A DNA stretch of 44,879 bases from contig JAFGSJ010000035.1 in the NCBI GenBank assembly GCA_016934675.1, forward strand, positions 1 to 44,879, in the 5' to 3' direction. A program made the translations under genes and the position numbers. The notes under the pieces are model-generated. The model ran no database searches. It was not told the DNA's origin and saw only the letters and a program-made list of their open reading frames with translations. This document shows positions 17,826-26,542 of the stretch, in pieces. The first letter of the stretch is position 1; the number at the start of each line of letters is the position of its first letter. The stretch is from a bacterium (GTDB lineage Bacteria; CSSED10-310; JAFGSJ01).

Positions 17826-19277
17826 TTGACGAATACCATCATCATTCTCGAGAGTAATAAGACTTTTTTGAAACAGATAAGAAAACTGCTCGAGGCGGAA
17901 ACTTACACGGTTATTACCTGTGAATCTGCTTTGGATGCCTATAAAGTTGCGATCAAACAGCAGGTTGACCTTATTGTGACGAATGTCCAACTCCCGAAGG
18001 TGAGCGGTTTGCACTTGGCCAAAAAACTCAAAAGCAAAGCGATTACCGATAAAGTGCCTTTACTGTTTTTTGGGAAGAAAACCATTCTGGATGCCCAGGT
18101 GAAAGAACGTATCGCTTCGTTGGGTCATAACTTTTTGGCCTTGCCCTTGAATAAATCGAAATTGATCGAGATGATCGGACATATTTTACATCACGAGCCC
18201 GTGGACGATGATGACCAGAATACAGAAGTAAAGTTTCAGGACGACTCAGGAATTGAACATGATGCCAGTCAGGTTGATACTGACAAGTTCGATCAAAAGG
18301 AGATTAAGGAAGGTCTTGATAAATCAGGTGAGTACCGTGAAGACTATGAAGCTTCCAAGGTCTTGGCTGAGATAACGCAACAAGCCGAAGAAAATCTGAG
18401 CAGCATTATCGCTGCTAAAGAAAAGAGCCAACTTACGCCAACTTCCCCGGGGACCACTAATTATCTTGGATGGTGGGGCTTTAAAATCAGGCCTTACTCA
18501 AATACACCCGACAGTCGCTTCTACTACAACTCGAAACAGCATTCTGAGGCTATCACCCGGTTGATGCATGCGGTCGAGAATATGGAAGGCCTGGCTGTGC
18601 TCATTGGGAGAATAGGCTCAGGAAAGACGACACTTGCCCGCCGTATGCTCGAAAGCTTTGATCCCAGTGAATATGTGGTCGCACTCATGGTGATCATTCA
18701 TTCCGCTATTACACCAGATTGGTTGCTCCGGAAAATCGCCCTGCAACTCGGGGTCAAGAAAACTGAAACCCAGAAATTGCTGTTGATCGGACAACTCTAT
18801 CAGCGTTTGGTCGAGATTTATGAGGAAGGGAAGAAGGCTGTCATTCTGATTGATGAGGCCCAGATGCTTCAAACGCGTGAATTGATGGAAGAATTCCGAG
18901 GCCTGCTCAATCTCGAAGTCCCGGGTAAGAAACTCCTCACTTTTGTGTTTTTTGGTCTGGAGGAATTAAACGATTATCTTGCTCTTGATGAACCATTAAA
19001 GCAACGGATCGCATTAAAGTACACCTTGCATTCGTTTGATCGGCCGTCGACCCGGTCTTACATATTACACCGTCTTCACGTGGCTGGTGTCACGAATCCG
19101 ATTTTTTCCGAGGATGCGATCAGCCTGGTCTATGAATTAGCGAAAGGCACACCTCGATTGATCAATACTATTTGCAACAATGCCTTGCTCGAAGGCTTCT
19201 TCCTCAAAAAGCGTTATATCGACCAAAATCTTATCAGAAGCGTGGGTGAAAACCTGGACCTCGAAGAGCATGCTTGA
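17826..19277 (+). CDS. Pseudo-receiver domain fused to an ExeA/MshM-type AAA ATPase
   Basis: The protein has 483 residues. Residues 1-120 form a receiver fold whose phospho-acceptor site reads DLIVTNVQLP (Asn for Asp) and whose conserved lysine is replaced in LALPLNKSK. An acidic, low-complexity linker spans about 125-210. From about 216 comes a GspA/ExeA-type AAA domain: FYNSKQHSEAITRLMHAVEN, Walker A GRIGSGKTT (about 260), Walker B VILIDEAQML, and TPRLINTICNNAL near the end. ExeA-like ATPases help assemble type II secretion or type IV pilus machinery at the inner membrane. No pilus or secretion genes are adjacent. The TTG start is supported by GGAGG about seven bases upstream. Confidence 0.85.
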   Translation: MTNTIIILESNKTFLKQIRKLLEAETYTVITCESALDAYKVAIKQQVDLIVTNVQLPKVSGLHLAKKLKSKAITDKVPLLFFGKKTILDAQVKERIASLGHNFLALPLNKSKLIEMIGHILHHEPVDDDDQNTEVKFQDDSGIEHDASQVDTDKFDQKEIKEGLDKSGEYREDYEASKVLAEITQQAEENLSSIIAAKEKSQLTPTSPGTTNYLGWWGFKIRPYSNTPDSRFYYNSKQHSEAITRLMHAVENMEGLAVLIGRIGSGKTTLARRMLESFDPSEYVVALMVIIHSAITPDWLLRKIALQLGVKKTETQKLLLIGQLYQRLVEIYEEGKKAVILIDEAQMLQTRELMEEFRGLLNLEVPGKKLLTFVFFGLEELNDYLALDEPLKQRIALKYTLHSFDRPSTRSYILHRLHVAGVTNPIFSEDAISLVYELAKGTPRLINTICNNALLEGFFLKKRYIDQNLIRSVGENLDLEEHA

Positions 19278-19377
19278 GTCCAGAGGACCATGTCGTCATT
19301 GATCTGAAGCGTACATCGAACAAACCGGACCACGACAAAGCTTGTAATGAACAAATGCAGAGGGAGCATGAACATAG

Positions 19378-22300
19378 ATGACCGTATCAGCTATCCGGGA
19401 CCAGAACGATAGAATAGCGATTACCATAACACCTTTTTTAATACTCATCCTGATCACAACTTCTTTTTTGCTCTTCACTCATTTCTACCGGTTGGACAGT
19501 AAACCAATCCATCATGATGAAAGCATCCATGCCAAGAACTCATATGATCTTATCCATGGCAAAGGATATCGCTACGATCCGGTTTATCATGGCCCTTTTT
19601 TGTATTATTTTACGGCAGTCGTTTTTTTTCTGACTGGGGATAGTGATTACACGGCTCGATTATCGCCAGCCCTTTTTGGTTTGGGACTGTTTGTCCTGAG
19701 CGTGTTGCTTGCCCGGATGCGGATTTGGTCTGGCCGCCAAAACTACTGGCTTCCCGTTTTTATTGCTTTATCGCCCACCTTGACCTTTTTCAGCCGATGT
19801 CTGATCATGGACATTTTTTCCTGTTTTTTTGCAGTCCTGCTGATCTATGCCACCTTGCTTTATGTACGTACCAAAAACGACAATTACATTTTGCTGATGG
19901 CTTGCGCCTTGACCCTGTTATTCTGTATCAAAGAGAATGCTCATATCACGGCGTTTATTTTCTGTGGATTTCTGGTCATCCTGGTAATCTGGTCTCATAT
20001 TTACGCTGAGCGGTCGAGTCAAAAGCCTGGACTCAGAAGACTGTGGAATCGGAGCCAGTGGTTCGAGACCATTGATGACTCTATCGTCAAGTATCACCAT
20101 CTGGCTAAAATAATGGTCATTCTGGCTGTAATCGAGTGCAGTCGTTTTGGATTTGTTCTTTTGAAGCAGTCACAGTTCTATGATGACTTGGATAAAGCAG
20201 TGAAACTCATGGTGGCCATGCTATTCATCACTCTGGTCTTGGTTGCAGTCGCCCTGCTCTATCTCGGACTCGAATTTCTGGTCATCAAACGACAAAAGGA
20301 GCACTTTTCATGTTTCAGTACTGACTCGCTCAATCGCAATGAACCAGTTTTCATGTTTTATATGGTAGTCATCATTCTGTTTGCTCTGTTCTATACGAGT
20401 TTTCTCCAGGAACCCGGTCGATTGTCCGATGGTTTATTATCCGGGATTAGTTACTGGCTGGGTCAACACAGTAATCCTCGCATACCCGGACCGTTTTCCT
20501 ATTATTTTCCCATATTACTCGTGTATGAAACACCACTGCTCATTATTATGCTTTTAGGGATCCTCTGCAATCTTTCATTCCTGCGGATACTCAGCTTACC
20601 ACTTGTTCTCGGGCTTGGCTGGATACTGAGTTCACCGCGGGTCATGGGTATTAAATGGCTTCAACCGGAAAAATACGATCTGACCAATCTTGAAGGGGGC
20701 CTGGTTCTGACCATGCTTTGGCTTCTGTTGCTCGGTTTGCATCAATTGTTGAGTAAGAAACGTGTACTCGAAGCTTTTTTTCTGTTTTGGAGCATCATGG
20801 CTTTACTGTTCTATGGTTTTGCCAATGAAAAAGTGCCCTGGCTGGCGACACATTTGGTCCTGCCCCAGATATTTTTGGCCAGTGCGTTCTTGACCAGATT
20901 TTTCAGCAGGGACAAGTCACACTATTTGAAATTCGTTGTGTTGCTCGGCCTGATCATAGGTCTTGGTTATGTCATGAGAAGCACGATCATGCTCAATTTT
21001 TATCATGAATCCGATCCCCGCGAAATCATGGTGTATGTCCATTCGAGCAAAGATGTGCCAGCCGTTGTCCGGCATATTGAAGAACTGCAGTTCCGATTGG
21101 GTCCCGATCATGAATTCAAAATCATTCTCGAGGATGATGCCAATTGGCCCTTTGTCTGGTATCTCCGCAATCATAAGGTCATCTTTCAAAATTCGATCAA
21201 TCGTTTTGATGCTGATGTCATTATTGCCCGTTCTAATCCGCCCCAATCTTTTATCAATGAACTCGCCAAGCAAGGCTTCAAGGGACAACGATATCGTTTA
21301 CGGGCCTGGTGGATCGTGGAGTGGAAGAAACTCTTTCAGCAATCATGGTCGAACATTTTTACCAGTTTGCGAAAGTATCTCCTTTATCGAGAAATGTTTC
21401 TGGGAGAACCAGGCTCGACGGATTTTCTCTATTACTATCTCGATCGGGACGCTGATAATCAATCCAATTCAGACCGATCTGCGGAGGAGACCGAGAGCAC
21501 GGGTGAGCAGAAACCAGCGACTCTTATCGATAATCATGATGGTCCTGATCCGAATGGCGATCAGGAAACTCAAGAGTCACCCCTTGTTCAAAGCCCGATG
21601 GCTGAACGAGTGCTGGGCACGTCCGAAAACTTTCAAAAAGGACTGCGCGGTCCACGTGATCTCGAAATTGGACCATCCCAGACAATCTATGTCGTCGATG
21701 CCGGTTATAACCGGATTCAAATATATGATAAAGATGGGCAATGGTTGAAATCGATTGGGACTAAAGGGGAAGGCCCCGGTCAATTCAACAATCCCCAAGG
21801 GATCGCTATCGGTCCTGATGGGACTCTATTCGTTGCTGATACATGGAATCATCGTATCCAGAAATTCTCTCCCCAGGGTACTTTTCTGGGACAATTCGGA
21901 CAAGAACAGGATATGTGGGGGCCGCGTGATATCGAGATCAACAGTCAGGGTGAATTGATTGTCAGCGATACCGGAAAAACGAGGATTTTGGTTTTCAACA
22001 GCGAGGGCTATCTGATCCGTGAATGGGGTTATAAAGGCGAAAAACCGGGCTACTTGACTGAAGCGGTCGGCTTGGCCCTGACCGCTCATGACGATATCGC
22101 AGTGGCTGATTGTGGTAATAAAAGGGTCCAGTTTTTCAAGCCTGATGGGACCTTTATCTCAACTTTTCGAGTCGATGGTTGGGAAAATTATTATTCTGAG
22201 CCTTATCTTGCCATAGACCATGCTGGCCGAGTGTTTCTGACTGATCCGGAAAACGATCGGATTTTGGTCTATTCGTCCCAGGGTAAACTTCTCGCCATTC

Positions 22301-22428
22301 TGTCGGATTCCGGCTCACAATACGGTCAATTGAACAAACCCAAGGGTATTGCCTGTTTCGAGGATTACTATTATGTTTCTGATAGCCTGAATAATCGTGT
22401 TCAGGTCTTTCAGTCGCCCTTTCAATGA
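19378..22428 (+). CDS. Agl23-like (TIGR03663-type) membrane protein fused to NHL repeats
   Basis: The protein has 1016 residues. The N-terminal half (to about 520) is polytopic and opens with HFYRLDSKPIHHDESIHAKN and YDPVYHGPFLYYFTA. These are hallmarks of the family annotated as flippase-activity-associated Agl23, a GT-C-like group linked to surface glycosylation. A soluble acidic linker (about 690-740) leads to five or six NHL repeats, for example GPRDLEIGPSQTIYVVDAGY and LFVADTWNHRIQKFSPQGTF, forming a C-terminal propeller to the end. The propeller probably faces the periplasm and may bind protein or glycan. An AGGGAG site precedes the ATG by about 12 bases. The partner enzyme is unknown. 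Confidence 0.82.
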   Translation: MTVSAIRDQNDRIAITITPFLILILITTSFLLFTHFYRLDSKPIHHDESIHAKNSYDLIHGKGYRYDPVYHGPFLYYFTAVVFFLTGDSDYTARLSPALFGLGLFVLSVLLARMRIWSGRQNYWLPVFIALSPTLTFFSRCLIMDIFSCFFAVLLIYATLLYVRTKNDNYILLMACALTLLFCIKENAHITAFIFCGFLVILVIWSHIYAERSSQKPGLRRLWNRSQWFETIDDSIVKYHHLAKIMVILAVIECSRFGFVLLKQSQFYDDLDKAVKLMVAMLFITLVLVAVALLYLGLEFLVIKRQKEHFSCFSTDSLNRNEPVFMFYMVVIILFALFYTSFLQEPGRLSDGLLSGISYWLGQHSNPRIPGPFSYYFPILLVYETPLLIIMLLGILCNLSFLRILSLPLVLGLGWILSSPRVMGIKWLQPEKYDLTNLEGGLVLTMLWLLLLGLHQLLSKKRVLEAFFLFWSIMALLFYGFANEKVPWLATHLVLPQIFLASAFLTRFFSRDKSHYLKFVVLLGLIIGLGYVMRSTIMLNFYHESDPREIMVYVHSSKDVPAVVRHIEELQFRLGPDHEFKIILEDDANWPFVWYLRNHKVIFQNSINRFDADVIIARSNPPQSFINELAKQGFKGQRYRLRAWWIVEWKKLFQQSWSNIFTSLRKYLLYREMFLGEPGSTDFLYYYLDRDADNQSNSDRSAEETESTGEQKPATLIDNHDGPDPNGDQETQESPLVQSPMAERVLGTSENFQKGLRGPRDLEIGPSQTIYVVDAGYNRIQIYDKDGQWLKSIGTKGEGPGQFNNPQGIAIGPDGTLFVADTWNHRIQKFSPQGTFLGQFGQEQDMWGPRDIEINSQGELIVSDTGKTRILVFNSEGYLIREWGYKGEKPGYLTEAVGLALTAHDDIAVADCGNKRVQFFKPDGTFISTFRVDGWENYYSEPYLAIDHAGRVFLTDPENDRILVYSSQGKLLAILSDSGSQYGQLNKPKGIACFEDYYYVSDSLNNRVQVFQSPFQ

Positions 22429-22474
22429 TCTCTGTTTCGTGTACCATTCAAATGTTATCCACAAAACCTTGGGC

Positions 22475-23914
22475 TCATTCGTGAGGCATGTTTCCCTGAG
22501 CGGCTAGGACTTTTTTGAAAACCTCGATTAACACTGTTTCCTCATTCGGTTGAACGGTCCTTAAATCAAAAAGGAGACAGTCATTGGCTATGCGGCATAT
22601 GATCGGGGGAGTAGCGTTGCGAAAGGCTTGTTCCAGGTCCGTCAGCGATCGGGAACGTGAAACGAGTGCAAGCAGTGCGGTAGGAAACTGCTCCCCGGGA
22701 AGACCACCACCGCCAAGTTGTGAATGACCCGGCTGGATGCTCAAGTCATAGTCATTGCCACAGAAAGGCCGGATGGCCTCGACCATTTTTTCAGAACGGG
22801 CCTTGATCGATGCCATGCTTTCAGAAAGCATCCTCAGTGTGGGCATGTTCCGGACAAGTTGCGGTGTATCATACAGGTATAGTTGGAGAGTTGCTTCCAG
22901 AGCCGCGATACACATTTTATCGACCCGCAGGGCCCGTAATAACTGGTTCTTTTTGAGGGAGTCGATAATTGGAGAAGAGGCCAGGATCACTCCAGCCTGC
23001 GGACCGCCCAGCAGTTTGTCGCCCGAGAAAGTCAGGATATCAACCGTGGGTTGGCAGGAACGGATACTCGGTTCATCAATATGTACCGGAAAATCGGTCG
23101 GGAGCAGATTTCCACTTCCCAGGTCAAACATGAACATGAGCTTGTTTTTTCGAGCAAGAGCTCCAAGCTCTTCCAAGCTCGGTTCTGCCGTAAAACCGTG
23201 CATATGAAAATTACTGCGATGGACCTTCAAGATCATGGCGGTATTTGAAGTGATAGCTGCTTCGTAATCGGACAGTGAAGTCTTATTAGTACAGCCGACT
23301 TCGACCAGGATGACTCCAGCTTTTTTCATGACTTCGGGAATCCTGAAACCACCGCCGATCTCAACCAATTCGCCTCTCGAGATGATAACTTCCTTGTCCG
23401 GGGCAAAAGTATCCAGCAAAAGGAGGACTGCCGCAGCATTATTGTTGACTATCAAGGAATCCTCATAACCGGTCAGTCGACGCAACAAGGGGACCAGATG
23501 ATCATAACGGGAACTTCGTTTGCCCATCTGTAGATCATATTCGAGATTGGTATAGGTTGAACTTAATGCTTTGACCCTTTCAACCACGCTATCGGACAGG
23601 ATCGAGCGACCGAGGTTGGTGTGGACAATGATACCGGTCGCATTGATCACCGGCCTCAGATAACCCTGAATACGTTCAGTCATCAATCCAAGGACCCTGC
23701 TAAAAAAACGTTCTTCTTGCCAGGCGGGAGCAGCATCGGCTGAAGTATCGAGCATCAATTCTCGCTGTTCAGCTTGACTCTGGCGGATGCAATCCACCAC
23801 GACCGACCGGGGTAATCTTTCCAGAAAATGAGTGAGTCGTGCGTCCTGTAAACAACTTTCGACTGAGGGAATTTGTCTGAGCGCCGAGCGAGTGTTTTTT
23901 CCCATGGAAGTCAT
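22475..23914 (-). CDS. selA: L-seryl-tRNA(Sec) selenium transferase
   Basis: The 479-residue pyridoxal-phosphate enzyme converts seryl-tRNA(Sec) to selenocysteinyl-tRNA(Sec) using selenophosphate. NATGIIVHTNLGRSILS and NNNAAAVLLLLDTF in the N-terminal half are typical. SGDKLLGGPQAGVI holds the cofactor-binding lysine. Length agrees with full-size bacterial SelA. An AGAGG site overlaps the end of the upstream PEGA gene, five bases away, so the two are probably co-transcribed. A second ATG at 23905 is possible. No selB, selD or tRNA-Sec lies in the window. Its presence implies the organism makes selenoproteins. Confidence 0.95.
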   Translation of the reverse strand: MTSMGKNTRSALRQIPSVESCLQDARLTHFLERLPRSVVVDCIRQSQAEQRELMLDTSADAAPAWQEERFFSRVLGLMTERIQGYLRPVINATGIIVHTNLGRSILSDSVVERVKALSSTYTNLEYDLQMGKRSSRYDHLVPLLRRLTGYEDSLIVNNNAAAVLLLLDTFAPDKEVIISRGELVEIGGGFRIPEVMKKAGVILVEVGCTNKTSLSDYEAAITSNTAMILKVHRSNFHMHGFTAEPSLEELGALARKNKLMFMFDLGSGNLLPTDFPVHIDEPSIRSCQPTVDILTFSGDKLLGGPQAGVILASSPIIDSLKKNQLLRALRVDKMCIAALEATLQLYLYDTPQLVRNMPTLRMLSESMASIKARSEKMVEAIRPFCGNDYDLSIQPGHSQLGGGGLPGEQFPTALLALVSRSRSLTDLEQAFRNATPPIICRIANDCLLFDLRTVQPNEETVLIEVFKKVLAAQGNMPHE

Positions 23915-23919
23915 GACCT

Positions 23920-24777
23920 CTACTCATTATCAGCAGGCTGATCGGTCTCTGCGTCGGGAGATTCTGGCACGAGAATCATTTTTAAGTAGTAGGTTTTGTC
24001 GGCTTCGAGTGTAATATTCTGATGGGCAGATATATGACCCGGCAGGATCAGATTGATTGTATGATTTCCCGGGGCGAAGAGCAATCCGTTCTCCGAATCA
24101 TTGGCTTGACCGGCCAGCATCTGAAAGCGATCATCGACATAGAGACTTGCCTCTCGGGGAAATAATCGGCACTTTAAAATGGACTCGTGCTTTGCCCCGT
24201 TCTCCTGATCGGACTGTTCCTGATTGCTGGACTCTGTGTCCGATACTGATGAAACGCCTGTGTTTGCATTCCGGTCATGCTCTGCCTTCTCGTGGTCAGC
24301 CTTCCCGACCGAGGCCAGCTCTTGCTCCTGCGATTCATACTCATCTTCAGGTCCTCGAGACAGTTTGGGCTTGGACTCGATCCTGTCATAATCAAAGGAA
24401 TCCGGTGGTCCTGATCCGGCCGGACTTGGTTCGAGACGAGTGTTAAACTCCAATTCAGAACCTGATCGGACCCTTATTTCACGCGTGTAATCAAGATAAC
24501 CCTGTCGACGAAAACTGATCCGGTATGTTCCCGCTTCGAGATAGAGATAATCAGGGATGCCGTTATATTGATCGCAGATACCTCTTTTCTCATCATTTAT
24601 ATAGACTTCAGCATCCTCAGGCACAACGTCAAGATCTAGATAACCCATTGTCTTTCCCAGTTGTGCTCCGAAAAGCACGAGCGTGGGAGCAGCAATGTGC
24701 TCCGCCCAGACCAATTCGACCTGGCTTGACAAATAGGTCCCTATGAGACCCACAAGCAGCACTGTTAGTTTCCTCAT
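23920..24777 (-). CDS. Secreted PEGA-domain protein
   Basis: The chosen start gives 285 residues: ATG at 24777 has AAGGTG six bases upstream and begins a clean signal peptide (MRKLTVLLVGLIGTYLSSQ). ATG at 24792 is a close alternative. An ATG at 24918 lies upstream of the predicted promoter and is unlikely. A first PEGA domain reads GYLDLDVVPEDAEVYINDEK, then AGTYRISFRRQGYLDYTREI. A charged low-complexity linker (about 120-200) leads to a second PEGA-like domain with PREASLYVDDRF and GNHTINLILPGH. PEGA domains occur in surface or periplasmic proteins. Function is unknown. It leads an apparent operon with selA. Confidence 0.75.
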   Translation of the reverse strand: MRKLTVLLVGLIGTYLSSQVELVWAEHIAAPTLVLFGAQLGKTMGYLDLDVVPEDAEVYINDEKRGICDQYNGIPDYLYLEAGTYRISFRRQGYLDYTREIRVRSGSELEFNTRLEPSPAGSGPPDSFDYDRIESKPKLSRGPEDEYESQEQELASVGKADHEKAEHDRNANTGVSSVSDTESSNQEQSDQENGAKHESILKCRLFPREASLYVDDRFQMLAGQANDSENGLLFAPGNHTINLILPGHISAHQNITLEADKTYYLKMILVPESPDAETDQPADNE

Positions 24778-24851
24778 GGATTTCACCTTCATACTGTTCT
24801 CATTCTTATACTTGCCCTTATTCTTAACATCTTCACTTATTTCATCTACCC

Positions 24852-24881
24852 AGTATATACAAGAATAAACTTTGATTGCAA
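24852..24881 (-). promoter_or_regulatory. Putative promoter of the PEGA-selA operon
   Basis: On the minus strand TTGCAA and TATACT are 18 bases apart. Transcription would begin near 24845. This supports the downstream signal-peptide start and excludes the ATG at 24918. Confidence 0.45.
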
Positions 24882-25058
24882 GCTGCCTCGCAACAAAATT
24901 AAACGTGTTTTTCAGCATTCAGAAACCGGACAGGATGACAGGGTTGAGATCAAAGGATATGCCGGGATCGGGATTGCAATTGCTTTTGAGCTCTTTTTCC
25001 CAACAAGATAGAAATAAATTCAGCGGTGCTCTGGGATATCTAGTCCACTTTTCTCATT

Positions 25059-26111
25059 TCATACGAATTGATCAGGCTCAGAATCCGGTCCGGCCGTAGC
25101 GCTAGAATCCTGCGATACCTGTGCCGAAGAGGAATCCCTTGTTTCCGAAGCAATGTCTGGGCAAGGTCGACGATAAAGATGTCTCTGCATAATTGGCCAG
25201 AAGCGAGACCAACCCTGTCGTTCTTCATCAGGGTTTTCTTTGAGCCATCTCTCAAAACTGACGATTTTTGCATCGAGATTATCCGCATAATGAAGAGTAA
25301 TGGCCTCAAGAGTCATTGGCACTATTGGTGAGCCCCACTCCTGAGTACCATGATGAGCTAGAATCGCGTGCAACAATTCGAGTTGAGTGGATTCATCCTT
25401 ACTTTCCACTATACTGGCCTGTTTCATGATTATTTCAGCACCGATAATAAGATGACCGAGTAATCGCCCTTGATCGGTGTAGTCAAACGTGATCGAATCC
25501 AGCTCATAAACTTTGCCAATATCATGTAACAGGGCAGCACTGATCAGAATGTCACGATTCAAAACCGGATAAAAACGAACAATTGCATCACATATTTTTG
25601 TAACGCTCAGGGTGTGTTCAAGAAGGCCTCCAACCATATTATGGTGCAATTTTTTCGCCGCAGGTGATTCTTGGAACATTCGCCGAAGGTCCGCATTACA
25701 GAAAATACTCGCTACCAATTCCTTTAAAAAAGGAGAAGAAATGGTGTCAATGATCTCTTCGATGGCACTCATCATTTCATTGGGATCACGCTCTGTCCTT
25801 GGCAAAAAATCGCTAATCGAAGCCTCTTCAGTCGTGGCGGCTCGCATCCTCGTTATTGTTAATTGAAGCTCATTTTGGTACGTCGTTACACTGCCTTGCA
25901 CTTTGACCACGACGCCAGCTCTTATCTCATCGGTGATTTGGCCCAGATTATCCCATAGAACGGCTTTTATGGTGCTATGACCATCACCCAATATGAAGCG
26001 ATAATAGACTTCACCATTCCGTTTCTGGCACATCTCACGTGACTGGACCAGAAAAAAGGCGTGAGATACTGACTGATTATTACTCAAATCTTCGATCAGG
26101 TTGGGATTCAT
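25059..26111 (-). CDS. YhaM-like 3'-5' exoribonuclease (OB fold plus HD domain)
   Basis: The protein has 350 residues. The N-terminal part (about 15-95) has an OB-type nucleic-acid fold, with YRFILGDGHSTIKAVLWDN and KVQGSVTTYQNELQLTI. The central HD metal-dependent phosphohydrolase domain has HHNMVGGLLEHTLSV and ALLHDIGKVYEL, with later HHGTQEWGSP and HYADNLDAKI metal-site segments. This order is that of the YhaM/CBF1 family of 3'-to-5' RNases. The C-terminal tail is serine/aspartate-rich and disordered. AAGGAGGA lies about eight bases before the ATG. Substrate preference cannot be read from the sequence. Confidence 0.85.
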   Translation of the reverse strand: MNPNLIEDLSNNQSVSHAFFLVQSREMCQKRNGEVYYRFILGDGHSTIKAVLWDNLGQITDEIRAGVVVKVQGSVTTYQNELQLTITRMRAATTEEASISDFLPRTERDPNEMMSAIEEIIDTISSPFLKELVASIFCNADLRRMFQESPAAKKLHHNMVGGLLEHTLSVTKICDAIVRFYPVLNRDILISAALLHDIGKVYELDSITFDYTDQGRLLGHLIIGAEIIMKQASIVESKDESTQLELLHAILAHHGTQEWGSPIVPMTLEAITLHYADNLDAKIVSFERWLKENPDEERQGWSRFWPIMQRHLYRRPCPDIASETRDSSSAQVSQDSSATAGPDSEPDQFV

Positions 26112-26231
26112 TGCGTGATTTCCTCCTTTTTTCTTTTCGTTTCATCCTGCTCTCGTTCAATAATAGCATTATATGCCTAAATGTAAATCGGACACATGCT
26201 GTTCATTATCCCGGATGTGGAATTCTTGGGG

Positions 26232-26260
26232 TTGTGTTTCCTGAGAACATATGCTATTAT
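26232..26260 (+). promoter_or_regulatory. Putative tRNA-Arg promoter
   Basis: TTGTGT and TATTAT are 17 bases apart and end 22 bases before the tRNA 5' end. Confidence 0.5.
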
Positions 26261-26282
26261 ACACCATCTGTATCACCATAGT

Positions 26283-26356
26283 GCGCCTGTAGCTCACTTG
26301 GATAGAGCGTTGGACTCCGGATCCAAAGGTAGGAGGTTCGAATCCTCTCAGGCGCA
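26283..26356 (+). tRNA. tRNA-Arg (anticodon CCG)
   Basis: A full cloverleaf can be drawn. The acceptor arms are GCGCCTG and CAGGCGC, followed by discriminator A. The D arm is GCTC/GAGC. The anticodon stem TTGGA/TCCAA encloses the loop CTCCGGA, giving anticodon CCG, which reads CGG. The T arm is GGAGG-TTCGAAT-CCTCT. CCA is not encoded. I saw no integrase or direct-repeat attachment site next to it. Confidence 0.96.
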
Positions 26357-26444
26357 TCGCTTTTCATGTCCTCGGCCTCTCTTGATCTGCCCGTCTCATT
26401 TTTTGTAATCGATTGTAACCAGCGAAAAAATATCCATTTCTTTC

Positions 26445-26473
26445 TTGACTTGAAAACCAGCAGTTGATAATAT
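26445..26473 (+). promoter_or_regulatory. Putative promoter of the MglA-like gene
   Basis: TTGACT and TAATAT are exactly 17 bases apart. Predicted transcription start is about 65 bases before the ATG at 26543. Confidence 0.6.
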
Positions 26474-26542
26474 GATAGTGACTTGAGTATAGTGATAGAA
26501 GAGGTCGAGCTTTCAACATTCTGCTGATGAGGAACGGAACGG

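Noticed and set aside
26357..26440. Integrative-element attachment site at the tRNA-Arg 3' end
   Set aside because: I found no repeat of the tRNA 3' end and no integrase gene in the window.
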